This document shows positions 13,301 through 21,423 of a DNA stretch of 64,000 nucleotides, piece by piece (within the stretch, counting starts at the first letter, position 1; each line of letters opens with the position of its first letter). The stretch is from Reticulitermes speratus. Its lineage: Eukaryota > Arthropoda > Insecta > Blattodea > Rhinotermitidae. A program made the translations under genes and the position numbers. The stretch lies in the NCBI GenBank assembly GCA_021186555.1, contig JAJKFL010000013.1:16051243-16115242 (forward strand), read 5' to 3'. The notes under the pieces were generated by a model. The model made no database searches, was not told the origin of the DNA, and saw only the letters and a list, made by a program, of their open reading frames with translations.

Positions 13301-16300
13301 GAAATACACTGTCAGAAGGTACAGAAGATCTCTGCCAATCACAGATTTGGTAACAAGGTTTTGGTGAAGTGTTCTTTACCCCTTGCAACCACTGTTAGCT
13401 CATACAGAGTTTACACTGGCACCAGACTGTCCAACAGGTGGTCTTGAACCAGCCAGCAACATCAAGTATTCTTATTTAATATAACATCTGCTTCTCCAAC
13501 AGCATCTTCTCTGGCACTCAATTGTACAGTAACAAAGTTTTTAATAGATACGATTTTAAACATACTTCTATGTTAGCTAAAGTAAACATCACTTATCATC
13601 AAAATATTTACACAAAGTTCCTGCTTAGCTCCCTGAACTCATTTTTTTCGATGCAATCATAAGTCCTCCAAAAATATACACCTATATGTGAAAAGGATCA
13701 ACTATATAATAGACACAATGGCCTTGAACATATCTCCAACTTTACAATCTACATGATCACAGCAAGTAAAGGAAAAGTGGCAATGGAATTTGTTGGTTGG
13801 TCATTTGTTGAGAGGCTAGTTGGTTAGCTGGTGGGTCAGTCAGGCAGTTACTTCCAAGTCACTTTGTGTATTCGTATCAGTACTGTCATGACAGAAGAAG
13901 AGAATAGTGGAATGGAAGTTACACAAGACAGAAAATCTGCCCAGAAAATACAGCACTGCCCAGTCTTGAAACCAGGTCTGCTTGCACACAATCTAGTTAA
14001 AATGCATTTATCTCTTAGTTTAAGTTAATTTTGTGGCTGAACTAGTGTAGTCAGTATAACAACTCACTATGGTCTAGACGGTGCAGGGTTCAAACCCCAG
14101 TGGGGGCAAATTTTCCCTACCTGTCCAGACTGACCCCAAGGCCCACCAAGCCTCCTGTACAATGGGCATTGGGTCTTTCCTGGGGGTAAAGTGGCCAGGA
14201 CATGGTGTTAACCACCCACCTCCATCTAGCACATCGGTTAAGGAGTAGAGCAATATGTCTACTCCCTCTCTGGGCTTTCATTGCCTGTTATAGGGCGAAT
14301 TTTAACTCAAGGTAATTTCCCAACATACTAACCTGGCTCTTGCAACACTCTGGTCTTATAATTTCAACTTTAATGACATCAGTCACCTCTTTCAGTACTT
14401 CATCACTATCTTCCTGAATTGCTTGCAATAAAGTTTCAAAATTCACTCCCGGAATTCTGAAAAGAACATTTTTCCTCTTATCCTAAAGTAAAACAAACAG
14501 GTATCACAACTTCCAGTACATGGTAACAAAAACACTAATACACTTCTATATGATTCACGGTATGGAAACCCGCAATGTCTGAAGGTTATTATTACGTTCT
14601 CGGTCTTCTTTAGTGTTTGACACTGTTTCAGTTACTATTACAGCCAATGGCACAGCTAGGTTTTTTTGCACCCAGGGCAAATAATCACAATGGTCCCCCC
14701 TAACAGAAATTATGAACTTTAAAGAAATCACAATTATTTATTAAATTTTCATCTAGATGGCTCAATAATTTAAAATCTGGAAGCACAGAAAATAATTTTT
14801 TTATACAAACTGTTTATTTTTCAATCTATTTTGCCACCCTTTAGACTCTGCTGCCCAAGGTGGAGGCACGACTTGCTCCCCGCTAGCTACGGCCCTAATT
14901 ACAGCATACGTTAGGAATTATACAGAACATGAAGATGGTTGACTTTATATAACCATAATTGTGTGAAAGATATTCCAATTTACAGCACACATGCACAGCA
15001 CAGGAAATACAAACCTGAATATTTGTCCTGAATTCCCAATCATGAATATATCATATACATGGTTCCCAACGGCATGGAGAAAAATTTTAATGTAAACAAC
15101 GTCAATATTATTTACTAGAGGCAATGTTGACCTAAAAATGAAACAGTTCAGTTAATTTTATGTATACCTGAAAGTAAAACGTGCACTATTATGCTAAAGT
15201 AAACTCTCATTACTTTCAGTTTGTACCAGTTTCTAACATTTTTCACACAGTTTACCATACCATAATGCTCATAAGTTAACACGGCTGGCTATATAAAATT
15301 GCTATTACAGTACAATATGCTTATAACAAGTTGCCTATTTCAGGTGAGCATATCATCTGAATCACATCTAATCATTTTGACACAAAATGAACTTGTCACT
15401 GCTTGTGCCAATTCATGCCTTGTCCACTAACAAGCAGAAGCAGAAATGGATCAGTTTATGTAACGACCATACATAAACCCTTCACAGTGATCCACAAAGT
15501 TCTTTCCAAGTTCATTAACAGTGATAAAACATGTTTATGGGTACAAACTTGAAACAGATCACTGGTCTCCATAATAGAATCACTACATACAATAAAGATC
15601 AAACAAGTGCATTCCTACATGAGGTTCCTGACACATGCACTTGTGAATCTGGAATCTGTCCCACAGGAACAAGGAATATTTCTACAACAATATTCTGTGG
15701 CATCGAAAGAAACATGTGACAAAAACATTCTGAGAAATGGCACAATGGAGATGTTTTGTCTATCAAGACAATGTTCCTGCTCACTGTGTTTTGTCTCTCC
15801 GGGAACTTGTGTACAGAAACCACATTACTTTCACGTCCACCCTTCACCTCATTTCTTTTATTTTTAAAACAAATCAGTACCGAACAGAAGAGATTTAACG
15901 ACACCATCACAATCAAAGGAAACCCACAGACTGCGCCTGCAGAATTAAAAATTTGTGACTTCCATGGATGCCTCCAGTAATGGAAAATTTGCTGAACTTA
16001 CCATATCATGTCACAAGAGCACTATTTTGAAGGGACAGCATGCAACAGCCATTAAACTGCCATTAGCTGACACAATCAGAGCGAAGGTTTTGCAATGTCT
16101 ATGTTATGAACCAAATCATCAGGGTTTAATTTCCAGCATGGGCAACAGCTGTTTCTCTTCTCCAAAATATCAAGACTGGGTCTGGAGGCCATTCAGTTTC
16201 CTATTTAATGGGTACCAGGGGCTCTTTCCATGCGGTAAAGTGGCCAGGGCATGAAGTAGACCACTCACCCCATCTAGTGCTGAGGTTATGCATTTATGGC

Positions 16301-19300
16301 ACTACACCTCCAATTACCCACGTGCTCTCATGGGATGTACACAGATAACTCTTCCTTTACTTTGGTTCATATCCAGGATGCCAGCAATTGGTAGTCAGTG
16401 TCAAACACAGACTTGAAGAAGAAAGTCTGAGCTTTCCATTGTTTTTATGTTCTTTTTAGGTTGGCTTTAGACAGAAATATGCTGTTTAAACTCTTAACCC
16501 TGGTTAGTATGACTTCACACTCTTGGGAAGAACTTTAAGTAGGGGTTTGACACAAAGAAGGTTAATAGTTTTACACTTTCTAACACTACTACATTCTACA
16601 CACATTAGCAAATTACAGCCTTATATACACATCTTAAACAATGCTGCTACAAAATCAGTCTGTAAATTACAAACTTTTCAATCACATACGTGTTTACAGT
16701 CCACATCTCAACCACATTTCTGCAGATAACAGATATAAAATTAGAAGAGTGCTACCAAACAGAGCAAATTAATTAACCTTGCAGAGATTCACCCTAAATT
16801 AAGACATATACATATACCTTGAAAACAGCAGCTGGCCTTTCACAGTACGGTATAAGCAGTGAACAGCACTTTCAACACCCACAATGATAAACAAACCATC
16901 ATCTGACAGCATAAAACAGTCAATAGAGGAATTAAAGGTGTAAGTGAAGTGTACTTCAGAACACGTATCATCACTAAACACTATGAGAGACCTATCAATA
17001 GCTACACAAACGCTTCCTCCAAAACAGGATGCAGCAATAACATGTGGATTCTTCACAACCTAGAACACAAAGGTGAATGAAAGCATAAGAGACCCTAACA
17101 GTTTCTGTAAATAAAAATTAATTTATATTAAAATATATTACTTCCTACACTCAAACTCTACATCTTTTTACATTAATCTCACATATATCTCAGACACACT
17201 TTTTAAAGGATGGACAAAACATTACAAAGTGCCTTCACATTTTAGATGATAGGTTACAGCTCTCTTAAGAAAAATTAACAAGGAAGACGTGCAGGAAGAG
17301 GCAGACTGGTGGCATGGCCAACTCAGTCACCTGACTTAAACCCATTAGATTTCATCCTCTGTGACTGCACAAAATCTAGGGTGTACCACAACAGTAAGAC
17401 AGAGACAATGCAGCAGCTCATACATTACACAATCAAAGCCACTGCTGGCATAAAAAAATGAAATGGGACACATTCCATTGGAATATTCAATGGAGCAATG
17501 CTTGGCAACATCTATGCAGTACAAGAAGGTCACTGATTTAGCTGTAAATGTTTAAGTTGATAATAATAAAGGTTAACTGAAAATTTATTCCATTCTCATT
17601 GCTACAACACACTAGCCCTTAACTTGGTAAGTGTTAAAGTTACCTCCGGTTTACAGGACTTATACAGTGAAAACTCTATCCATCGTTTTTCAGGGGACCG
17701 GAAAATTTGAACGATAAATACGGGAAATGATAGTACCGGGAAATCATTAAAAATTATAGATAAGAACAATTTAATGATAATTATTACTTCTTGCTGAGAA
17801 AATCTTTCATTGACGTTTGTTTTGAGCAAACTTTACTCCTCCTCAATTCAAAGTACGATTTTTCAAGGCCTAGAACACTTTCACGATCACTGTCACTCGT
17901 GCTGTGCGCATAAAAGAAAGATCTTACTTTCATCAGCGCTTCATGCGTCTCAGCAAAGCTCGGCACAACTTCGGGTTCGCCAGCTTCTCCTTCTTCCCGC
18001 TCCACACTCCCGGATGCCACGAGGCTCACGCACAGCTCCTGCACTGTTTCTACACCACAGGTTGCCACGTGACTGTCCACAGAGACGTAGTCCTCGAATT
18101 TATCTTTGTTCATGCCACTGAACTTCTCCCAGTCTTGGCGGAAATCGTCGTCATCGTTGGTCAATACGACGTCACTATCGCCTGAAGATTGTCCCTGCAC
18201 GTAACCAGCTTTCCGAAAACAATTTTCGATTGTCTGGTGGGTTACTTCTTGCAAGGCTGCCACAGTGTAGTGCAAAGCTTCCAACACGTTTATCTTCTTT
18301 TTCGTATCTTTGCCTGCATCCATTAAGCAAACAGCTGTTTGCACGAGGCGTTTTCTATAAAGCTGCTTATAACACTTTATTACCCCTAAATCAAGGGGCT
18401 GGAGCACACTTGTACAATTTGCCGGGTACCGTATGACTTTCACATTTCTTAGAAACGATGTATCCTTTGGATGTGCGGCACAAATTTTCCTGTTTTGTGC
18501 ACCCATACTTGCGTCTAATGAACGCAGAAATGAAGAAAAAATGTCTGTGGTCGTCCACGCTTTATTGTTCGCGAGGTACTTGGTGGGTAATTTTTTTACA
18601 TTCTTGAAACATCACGGTTTCGGAGATTTTCCGATAACAATCGGCACTTGTTTGTCAGTTCCATCACTGTTAACACAAGGTAAAACAGTAAGTCTGTCTT
18701 TACAGTTTTTCCCTCCATGACAAGACTCTCCGTTGAGAGCCAAGGTTCTATCAGGAAGCACGTTGTAGAAGAGCCCCGTCTCATCCGCGTTGTAAATATC
18801 ACATTGTTCGTAGCCCTCCAACAAAGATGGCAGTCTTTCCAGCCACGCTTCCGTGCTTTCGCTGTCCACTGCCTCACTTTCTCCGACTAACTTCTTGTAT
18901 ACTAGGCCATGCCGGTCCTTAAACCTCGCTATCCAGCCGTTGGATGCAGTGAAATTTTCTATATTCAGCTGCGCTGCAATCATCTTCCCCTTTCCACGAA
19001 GAATGGTTCCATCAATTGGGATATTCGACGCCCTTGCCTGCTGGTACCACGAGAAGAGTACTCTTTCCAACTCGGCGAATGTCGACTCCCTACCTATTTT
19101 CCTCTTCTTACTGGCGTTACCACATTTTTCTGCCTGCTCTCGGATTTCGTCCTTCTTTGCGAATATGGAGTTTAGTGTGCTTGGAGCCAACCCAAGGCGT
19201 TCGGCAATGTCGATACGTTTCTCTCCAGGATTCTTCTCCACCTCTTCTACTATTTTCAATCGCTCGTACAGAGTTCTCACTTGCTTTTTAGGTTGGGACA

Positions 19301-20246
19301 TGGTCCACGGATTTAAAATAAATAGTAGGAATAAAATATAATGAAGTAATAAAAATAGGAATGAATTAATAACAGAAATAAAATATTATAGGAAAAGGAT
19401 AATAAAGGATGGAAATGATTAAACCAGGGTAACGTATGAAACTATGAAGCACACCAGAACGCACAGAACCACTTGCAATGAAGTAAAGCTCCACAACAGA
19501 GTTGCCAAGTCTTCATCTAGTCCAAAGAAAAGGATGGAGAGCAAAGAGTACAGAATGCACTCCATACTTTTTGATGGAGCCAATCCAGGTGGCACTAAGA
19601 AAGCAATGCACGCAAAGCGCACTAAACCATCGCTTCAAATTTAAAAAAAAAACTATCAGTGCGGGAAAATGTTGCGTCAGGACCGTGATTTTTCAACTAT
19701 TGGTGCGGGAAAACGACAGTTCGAGGAACAATGGAGGCGGGAAAAAATAGTGTTATTTATATGGGGCTAATTTCGGGACCAAATAAGGCAGACGATACAT
19801 GCGGGCCAACGACGGTAACGGGAACGATGGATAGAGGTTTCACTGTATTTTCCGCCAAATGATCTATAGAACACACTCCTGAAATCTGGTCATCTTGTAT
19901 ACTTAGAAAGCACTAAGTGGATTGCATCATACTGACCACAAAACTGATGCAGCCTTCACATTCTGAATGCAAATACAATACTCAGTGGAAATCAACTAGT
20001 ACAAGTGTACAAATGCATAAAACACATTCACTTCCATTTGACTAACACCAATTATGTATATCAATCACAGAGAAACACAACAAATAAAAAATGTAAAAAA
20101 CATACCTCCCCGTGAGGGTGAATTGTTGCAAGTGTCAGAGCATCAAAAATTCCATTACTGTCATCTATAACTGCCCGGGTTCCAAAATTAACAGTTTCCT
20201 CCTCTGTATCAAACCCTGTAGTAACATCAGTCCACTCAGCCATCAT
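1589..20246 (-). CDS. KNTC1: Kinetochore-associated protein 1 / Rod (RZZ complex), 5' part, 13 exons
   Basis: Exons in transcript order: 20246-20106, 17059-16818, 15131-15011, 14482-14333, 13147-12987, 12041-11839, 11703-11557, 10008-9843, 8462-8153, 6696-6640, 5980-5763, 3838-3607, 1842-1589. All have AG/GT borders and phases that chain without a break. Recognition rests on segments that follow vertebrate KNTC1: LLQRHKFDDAEAFAHRF, LNVELVHKERVKHY, WPKSGLDFAEQL and APWEDTVAAIILC. Known role: Rod is the scaffold of the Rod-Zwilch-ZW10 complex of the outer kinetochore corona, which recruits dynein/Spindly and Mad1-Mad2 in mitosis. The first eight exons should form the N-terminal beta-propeller and later ones the start of the alpha-solenoid. 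About 800 of the family's roughly 2,200 residues are here; the rest lies beyond position 1. One short exon between 6,697 and 8,152 may be missing from this model, since the vertebrate protein has about 40 more residues there. Confidence 0.9.
1843..3606 (-). other. KNTC1 intron; possible hAT fragment
   Basis: No coding signal. Around 2988-3060 the text CTTCTCAAACTCTTCCACAG followed by AACCCCAAGGTTCC resembles the subterminal part of hAT elements, but no second end or duplicated target was found. The remainder is featureless AT-rich DNA. Confidence 0.4.
3607..3838 (-). CDS. KNTC1: KNTC1 exon 12
   Basis: Acceptor GATTGGTTTTCTAG before 3838; donor CAG/GTATGA at 3607; 232 nt, ending in phase 0. 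Encodes KSLEVERAKWPKSGLDFAEQ and SLRELKQLKENHKISVALAD. The vertebrate counterpart reads ANWPENGLQLAEIFF and NNLRELITLHRKYNCKLALS, so the match is clear. Confidence 0.92.
4131..5116. mobile_element. hAT-like non-autonomous element
   Basis: The left end starts CAGTGTTTCTCAGACTTTT, and the reverse complement of the right end starts CAGTGTTTCTCGGAATG; both are typical hAT ends. The flanking 8-mers TTCCAGAC and CTCTAGAT agree at 5 of 8 positions, as expected for an old hAT target duplication of the nTCTAGAn type. No transposase frame is recognisable. The interior (about 4690-4840) carries a stretch encoding VFWDVMQHRLVV on the plus strand, a peptide I associate with a dispersed insect repeat, so a second element may be nested inside. 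Confidence 0.6.
5321..5360. repeat. (GTAC)n/(GTAT)n microsatellite
   Basis: About six GTAC units grade into three or four GTAT units. GTAC is self-complementary, so the first half is a perfect palindrome in every register. Confidence 0.95.
5763..5980 (-). CDS. KNTC1: KNTC1 exon 11
   Basis: Acceptor CTCAATAG before 5980; donor GTACGT after 5763; 218 nt, phase 0 in and phase 2 out. The frame reads GQLSQASLIWARHWSSFKSM and SNLISWLHHFIPSVLDVTPQ. Vertebrate KNTC1 has GNLVCAQYLWLRHRANF and KLCPWFKNDVIPFVRRTVPE at this point, including the paired W and HF/IP positions. Confidence 0.9.
6640..6696 (-). CDS. KNTC1: KNTC1 exon 10, a 57-nt micro-exon
   Basis: Bounded by acceptor GAAAATTTGCAG and the strong donor CGG/GTAAGT; exactly 19 codons in phase 0, WYEFCRADLLCVCKQHLQR. 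It joins directly to GQLSQASLIW of exon 11. In vertebrate KNTC1 the equivalent stretch (SSWIEFLNNEDDLKDIFLQL) stands just before GNLVCAQYLW. It is too short to be found by ORF length and was located by splice signals and alignment position. Confidence 0.75.
6697..8152 (-). other. KNTC1 intron, probably hiding one short exon
   Basis: Vertebrate KNTC1 has about 40 residues between the ends of exons 9 and 10 as modelled. Two phase-0 candidates exist on the minus strand: 7470-7526 (19 codons, donor GTATGT) and about 7731-7796 (22 codons, donor GTAAAT). Neither peptide resembles the family well enough to call. A (CAG)12 tract and a hAT-type end (GTGAGAACCACTG near 7824) also lie here. Confidence 0.4.
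7305..7340. repeat. (CAG)12 trinucleotide repeat
   Basis: Twelve uninterrupted CAG units followed by TAG/TAT/AGC variants, within a KNTC1 intron, so not translated in the gene model. Confidence 0.97.
8153..8462 (-). CDS. KNTC1: KNTC1 exon 9
   Basis: Acceptor TTTTATTATAG before 8462; donor AGG/GTAGGT after 8153; 310 nt. Encodes FFRLLQRHKFDDAEAFAHRF, LNVELVHKERVKHYMQLLQP and MQALLDYASDRLKKTDMR. This is the best-conserved block of the gene: vertebrate KNTC1 reads LSRLLHKHRFAEAESFAIQF and LDVELVYKVKSNHILEKL. It marks the transition from the beta-propeller to the alpha-helical solenoid. Confidence 0.95.
9110..9694. mobile_element. Inverted-repeat element flanked by a 12-bp target duplication
   Basis: Two arms of about 72 bp (9152-9224 and 9611-9681) are inverted copies with about 90% identity; each contains CACTTTTATTCACTATTAAT or its complement. 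The whole unit is bracketed by the direct repeat ATCTAGATATTC at 9110-9121 and 9683-9694, which I read as a target-site duplication. A tRNA-derived SINE sits between the arms. It lies in the intron between KNTC1 exons 8 and 9. Confidence 0.7.
9331..9612 (+). mobile_element. tRNA-derived SINE
   Basis: Its head resembles a tRNA gene with pol III promoter boxes: an A-box-like TGGTTTAAGGCG and a B box GGTTTGAATCC followed by the paired stem GGGATTGTGGG...CCCGCTG. A tRNA-unrelated body follows, ending in GAGGGGGGGAATATATATAT. The tail is an (AT)n run. The anticodon region is not a functional tRNA. Transcription, if any, would be by RNA polymerase III. Confidence 0.75.
9843..10008 (-). CDS. KNTC1: KNTC1 exon 8
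   Basis: Acceptor with a long T run ending TTTACAG before 10008; donor CAG/GTTAAT after 9843; 166 nt. Encodes LETKFQFCVSSVTFLMPLMS, ELLFLEGFGSPHSQFILSVH and VVESAPEDR. Vertebrate KNTC1 reads MEILYSLEVSSVSSLVQTGI ... YLLEGV ... LTEALPENRLSRLL at the same place. Confidence 0.9.
10145..10440 (-). mobile_element. SINE copy (same family as 14,058-14,300), minus orientation
   Basis: Read on the minus strand it has a degenerate B box (GTTTGATTCTCG), then CAGTGGGCATTGGTGGATC and CCAGGGGTAAAGTGG, which match the body of the plus-strand copy at 14,058-14,300 (AATGGGCATTGGGTC, GGGGGTAAAGTGG). Target duplication not found. Confidence 0.65.
10459..10473. repeat. Poly-C run (15)
   Basis: Uninterrupted run of 15 C within the intron; the length may be affected by sequencing slippage. 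Confidence 0.95.
10940..11530 (+). mobile_element. SINE of the 14-kb family, split by a LINE insertion
   Basis: The left piece (10940-10994) has GACTCAATTCCCATCAGGGG, the B-box side of the family. The right piece (11358-11530) continues with the family body, including CCCTAGTGGTAAAGCAACCAG and CATCTAGTGCTGAGGTTAAG. The two pieces join cleanly once the 363-bp insertion and one 12-bp duplicate are ignored. The SINE 3' end stops about 30 bp from the donor of KNTC1 exon 7. Confidence 0.75.
10995..11357 (-). mobile_element. LINE 3' end inserted in a SINE, 12-bp target duplication
   Basis: Flanked by AAGAGACTTTTC at 10983-10994 and 11358-11369. The plus-strand left edge is (ATC)n, which on the minus strand is a (GAT)n tail, as in LINEs that end in short tandem repeats. 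The minus strand still encodes, with frameshifts, NRMENGRLPKLALQYQPHGK and DIGRPRRR, the usual C-terminus of RTE/CRE-like insect LINE ORF2 proteins. Only the 3' end was inserted (5' truncation). Confidence 0.85.
11557..11703 (-). CDS. KNTC1: KNTC1 exon 7
   Basis: Acceptor TTTTACATTTATTAG before 11703; 147 nt. Includes GVVHPYQISTQSVEGVWTMQ and YMVFCKLGFITNQE. The frame stays open past the modelled donor (A/GTAAAA) into SINE sequence, but this donor is the one whose phase joins exon 8, giving NQER-LETKFQF. Vertebrate KNTC1 has MVYSLPTMEILYSLEVSS at this junction. Donor position moderately sure. Confidence 0.75.
11839..12041 (-). CDS. KNTC1: KNTC1 exon 6
   Basis: Acceptor GAATTGCAG before 12041; donor CCAG/GTACCA after 11839; 203 nt. 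Encodes LLIGLTEDGTLLVMCSQTFL and CLSLWDEIPVQDFILIEG. The LSLWD motif matches vertebrate KNTC1 NVLSLWDIYTLTPV, a blade of the beta-propeller. Confidence 0.9.
12987..13147 (-). CDS. KNTC1: KNTC1 exon 5
   Basis: Acceptor ATGTTACTTAG before 13147; donor CAG/GTGAGA after 12987; 161 nt. Encodes STRLVLVGGEITVFSVGSTL and EPLQRLKTVKAIEHAR. Corresponds to vertebrate VPVIIGGTGNCAFSKWE, another propeller blade. Joins exon 6 in phase 2. Confidence 0.88.
14058..14300 (+). mobile_element. tRNA-derived SINE (reference copy of this family here)
   Basis: B box GGGTTCAAACCCC at about 14087, then CAGTGGGGGCAAATTTTCCC, CCTGGGGGTAAAGTGGCCAG and CATCTAGCACATCGGTTAAG. Related copies occur at about 10,145-10,440 (minus), 10,940-11,530, 16,108-16,350, 28,010-28,140, 32,200-32,290, 37,773-37,960 and 50,350-50,500. 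It ends about 30 bp from the donor of KNTC1 exon 4, on the opposite strand. Confidence 0.8.
14333..14482 (-). CDS. KNTC1: KNTC1 exon 4
   Basis: Acceptor TTTTACTTTAG before 14482; donor CAG/GTTAGT after 14333; 150 nt, exactly 50 codons. Encodes NVLFRIPGVNFETLLQAIQE and VTDVIKVEIIRPECCKSQ. Lies where vertebrate KNTC1 has LQLLKIQQAIENVDFS. Similarity is weak, but coding frame, splice sites and phase agree. Confidence 0.82.
15011..15131 (-). CDS. KNTC1: KNTC1 exon 3
   Basis: Acceptor CATTTTTAG before 15131. Encodes TLPLVNNIDVVYIKIFLHAV and VYDIFMIGNSGQIFRF, corresponding to vertebrate YYMLLLTYSGFFCITN. The donor used here (TTT/GTATTT) is weaker than the CAG/GTTTGT four bases earlier, but only GTATTT restores the phase-0 junction with exon 4. 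Confidence 0.75.
16108..16350 (+). mobile_element. SINE copy (14-kb family), diverged
   Basis: Body motifs TGCGGTAAAGTGGCCAGGGC and CATCTAGTGCTGAGGTTATG match the copy at 14,058-14,300. The tRNA-like head is degenerate (CAGGGTTTAATTTCCAGC). Confidence 0.65.
16818..17059 (-). CDS. KNTC1: KNTC1 exon 2
   Basis: Acceptor TTGTGTTCTAG before 17059; donor AAG/GTATAT after 16818; 242 nt. Encodes VVKNPHVIAASCFGGSVCVA, IDRSLIVFSDDTCSEV and DGLFIIVGVESAVHCLYRTV. Vertebrate KNTC1 reads IIVADQSVILLDSICRSL and EGKFLLVGERSGNLHLIHVT, propeller blades 1-2. Confidence 0.9.
17278..17530 (+). pseudogene. Mariner-like (DDE_3-type) transposase C-terminal fragment
   Basis: The plus strand encodes LVAWPTQSPDLNPLDFILCD and KSRVYHNSKTETMQQLIHYT. 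The pattern WPxxSPDLxPLDFxLW...K.xVY is the last catalytic block of a transposase family very common in insect genomes. In another frame, remnants of the following helix continue. No ends or full frame remain. A second fragment of the same type lies at 54,690-54,800. Confidence 0.75.
17665..19845 (-). mobile_element. Tigger/pogo DNA transposon, structurally complete (2,181 bp)
   Basis: TIRs of about 23 bp with one mismatch: left CAGTGAAAACTCTATCCATC, right (reverse complement) CAGTGAAACCTCTATCCATC. TA duplicates flank it at 17663-17664 and 19846-19847. A single long transposase frame runs 19301-17784 on the minus strand. The element is in the intron between KNTC1 exons 1 and 2, in the same orientation as the gene. 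CpG dinucleotides are far denser in it than in the surrounding DNA, suggesting a fairly recent arrival. Confidence 0.95.
17784..19301 (-). pseudogene. Tigger (TIGD-like) transposase, one stop codon, catalytic Asp deleted
   Basis: The frame runs 505 codons. In order: psq/CENP-B-N helix-turn-helix (about residues 8-55, with IDIAERLGLAPSTLNSIFAK), CENP-B-type second DNA-binding domain (about 70-140, with ASNGWIARFKDRHGLVYKK), then the DDE domain with first Asp in YNADETGLFY and the third acidic site in TSVLQPLDLGVIK. Codon 230 is TGA (18612-18614) where the following sequence suggests CGA. The block that should hold the second catalytic Asp (normally ILL.x.DNC.AHP) reads NRKICAAHPKD, an in-frame loss of about six codons near 18482-18483. 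It can therefore neither be read through nor cut DNA. Identity as Tigger family is sure. Confidence 0.93.
20106..20246 (-). CDS. KNTC1: KNTC1 first coding exon
   Basis: Starts MMAEWTDVTTGFDTEEETVN and ends IHPHGE before donor GAG/GTATGT at 20106; 47 codons. Either of two adjacent ATGs (20246, 20243) may start; MAEW resembles the vertebrate start MWNDIELLTNDD. A plausible acceptor (TTTTATATTCAAG) lies 8 bases upstream of the ATG, so a separate 5' UTR exon is likely. Confidence 0.85.
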
Positions 20247-20479
20247 AATACCTTGAATATAAAATAACAACTAAAATTACAAAGTATAGAGAAAACAGAG
20301 ACTTTACAATGCCTTACATGTTACGATGACAGTGTTAGGAACTACAAGTAGGCCTATATTCACAGTAATAACATTGTGACGCCAGTCCACTACTTCAGTG
20401 TAAACCCCTCCCACAACATGGACGTGGAGTTGAAATTTCAATTTTAGGAAGGACATGTCAGACACAAAAGTCATGTTAT

Positions 20480-20990
20480 ATGAGACATATTATTTGTCTG
20501 TTATGACATATGGAGCTGAAATATGGATGTGAAATAAGAGACATAAACAGATTAAGGCAACAGAGAGGATTAAAAAACAAACATACAGACATATGACTCA
20601 AAGAAGGACATTACACATATGAAGGTAGAAACACTACAAAAACAATTAGTAAAATTGAAGGACACAGTGGAATTGAATTTGATATGCACAAATGACATAA
20701 GGGTTCTTTTGAGAGCATAAAAAATGAAGATGGCAACTAAATAGCCACTTGAGAGACCAGGGACTATGTGGATAGCACACTGAAAGATACACAACACTCA
20801 GCCCTCAAGGTGAACACAGATACAAGAGAACAAGTACAGAAGAAGAGAAAACAATGCAGCGGGCCATCATAAGTCACCCATGGCAATGGATGGGGATGAA
20901 ACAAAATGTCACCAAAAAAACTAACCATATACTGGACAAGAAACAAGCTTAAACCACAGAAGACATAAAAGATGATATTTATAAACCAAA
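20480..20990 (+). mobile_element. LINE ORF2 C-terminal relic
   Basis: Translated fragments such as TYYLSVMTYGAEIW match the post-RT block of insect LINEs (LTYGxExW) in the plus strand, followed by a basic stretch with many stops. Ends not definable; age high. Confidence 0.5.
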
Positions 20991-21113
20991 TCATACATTA
21001 TTGCTTTTACAAAGCCTACAGTAACCATAAACTATATTATTTTGTTAATTACTGCATATGTGTCATTCATACATCTAGATGTTCAACATCCAAAATCTAT
21101 TACTTACATTATA

Positions 21114-21423
21114 GGTAAAGGTAAAGTAATCCCATTACAGGCCTGGACAGGCCCTTAGGGTTCCAGGAGGTTCAGGCTCCCAGATTTCTAGACAATCGGC
21201 ACATGAAGGTGGTAAGGTTGTCAGCCCTACGCACTGGCCGCCTTTATCCCCCAGGAAAGATTCCTGGTACTCATTTCCGTTAGAGGCTGAGTCGACCCCA
21301 GGGCCATAGTGCGACCGAAACGATTATGTCAATGAAAAATTCCAGTGACACCATCGGGAATCAAACCCGCGACGTTCCAGCTTGTAGCGCAGTGCCTCAA
21401 CCAACTGCGCCACCACGTGCCCC
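21114..21423 (-). mobile_element. tRNA-derived SINE with 12-bp target duplication
   Basis: Flanked by ACTTACATTATA at 21102-21113 and 21424-21435. On the minus strand it begins GGGGCACGTGGTGGCGCAGT, has a tRNA-like A box (TGGCGCAGTTGG) and a B box (GGTTTGATTCCCG), a body with CTGGGGTCGACTCAGCCTC, and ends in TTTACCTTTACC. The tRNA head is well kept, so this is among the younger SINEs in the window. Distinct family from the 14-kb one. Confidence 0.92.

Noticed and set aside
15599-15980. Overlapping open frames on both strands near 15.7 kb
   Set aside because: No matching splice sites for KNTC1 and no recognisable protein; falls in the intron between exons 2 and 3.
18853-19341. Plus-strand open frame of 162 codons
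   Set aside because: It lies wholly antisense to the Tigger transposase; the minus-strand frame has clear domains, this one none.
21340-21423. tRNA-like head on the minus strand as a tRNA gene
   Set aside because: It is the head of a SINE with target duplication and a long unrelated body.
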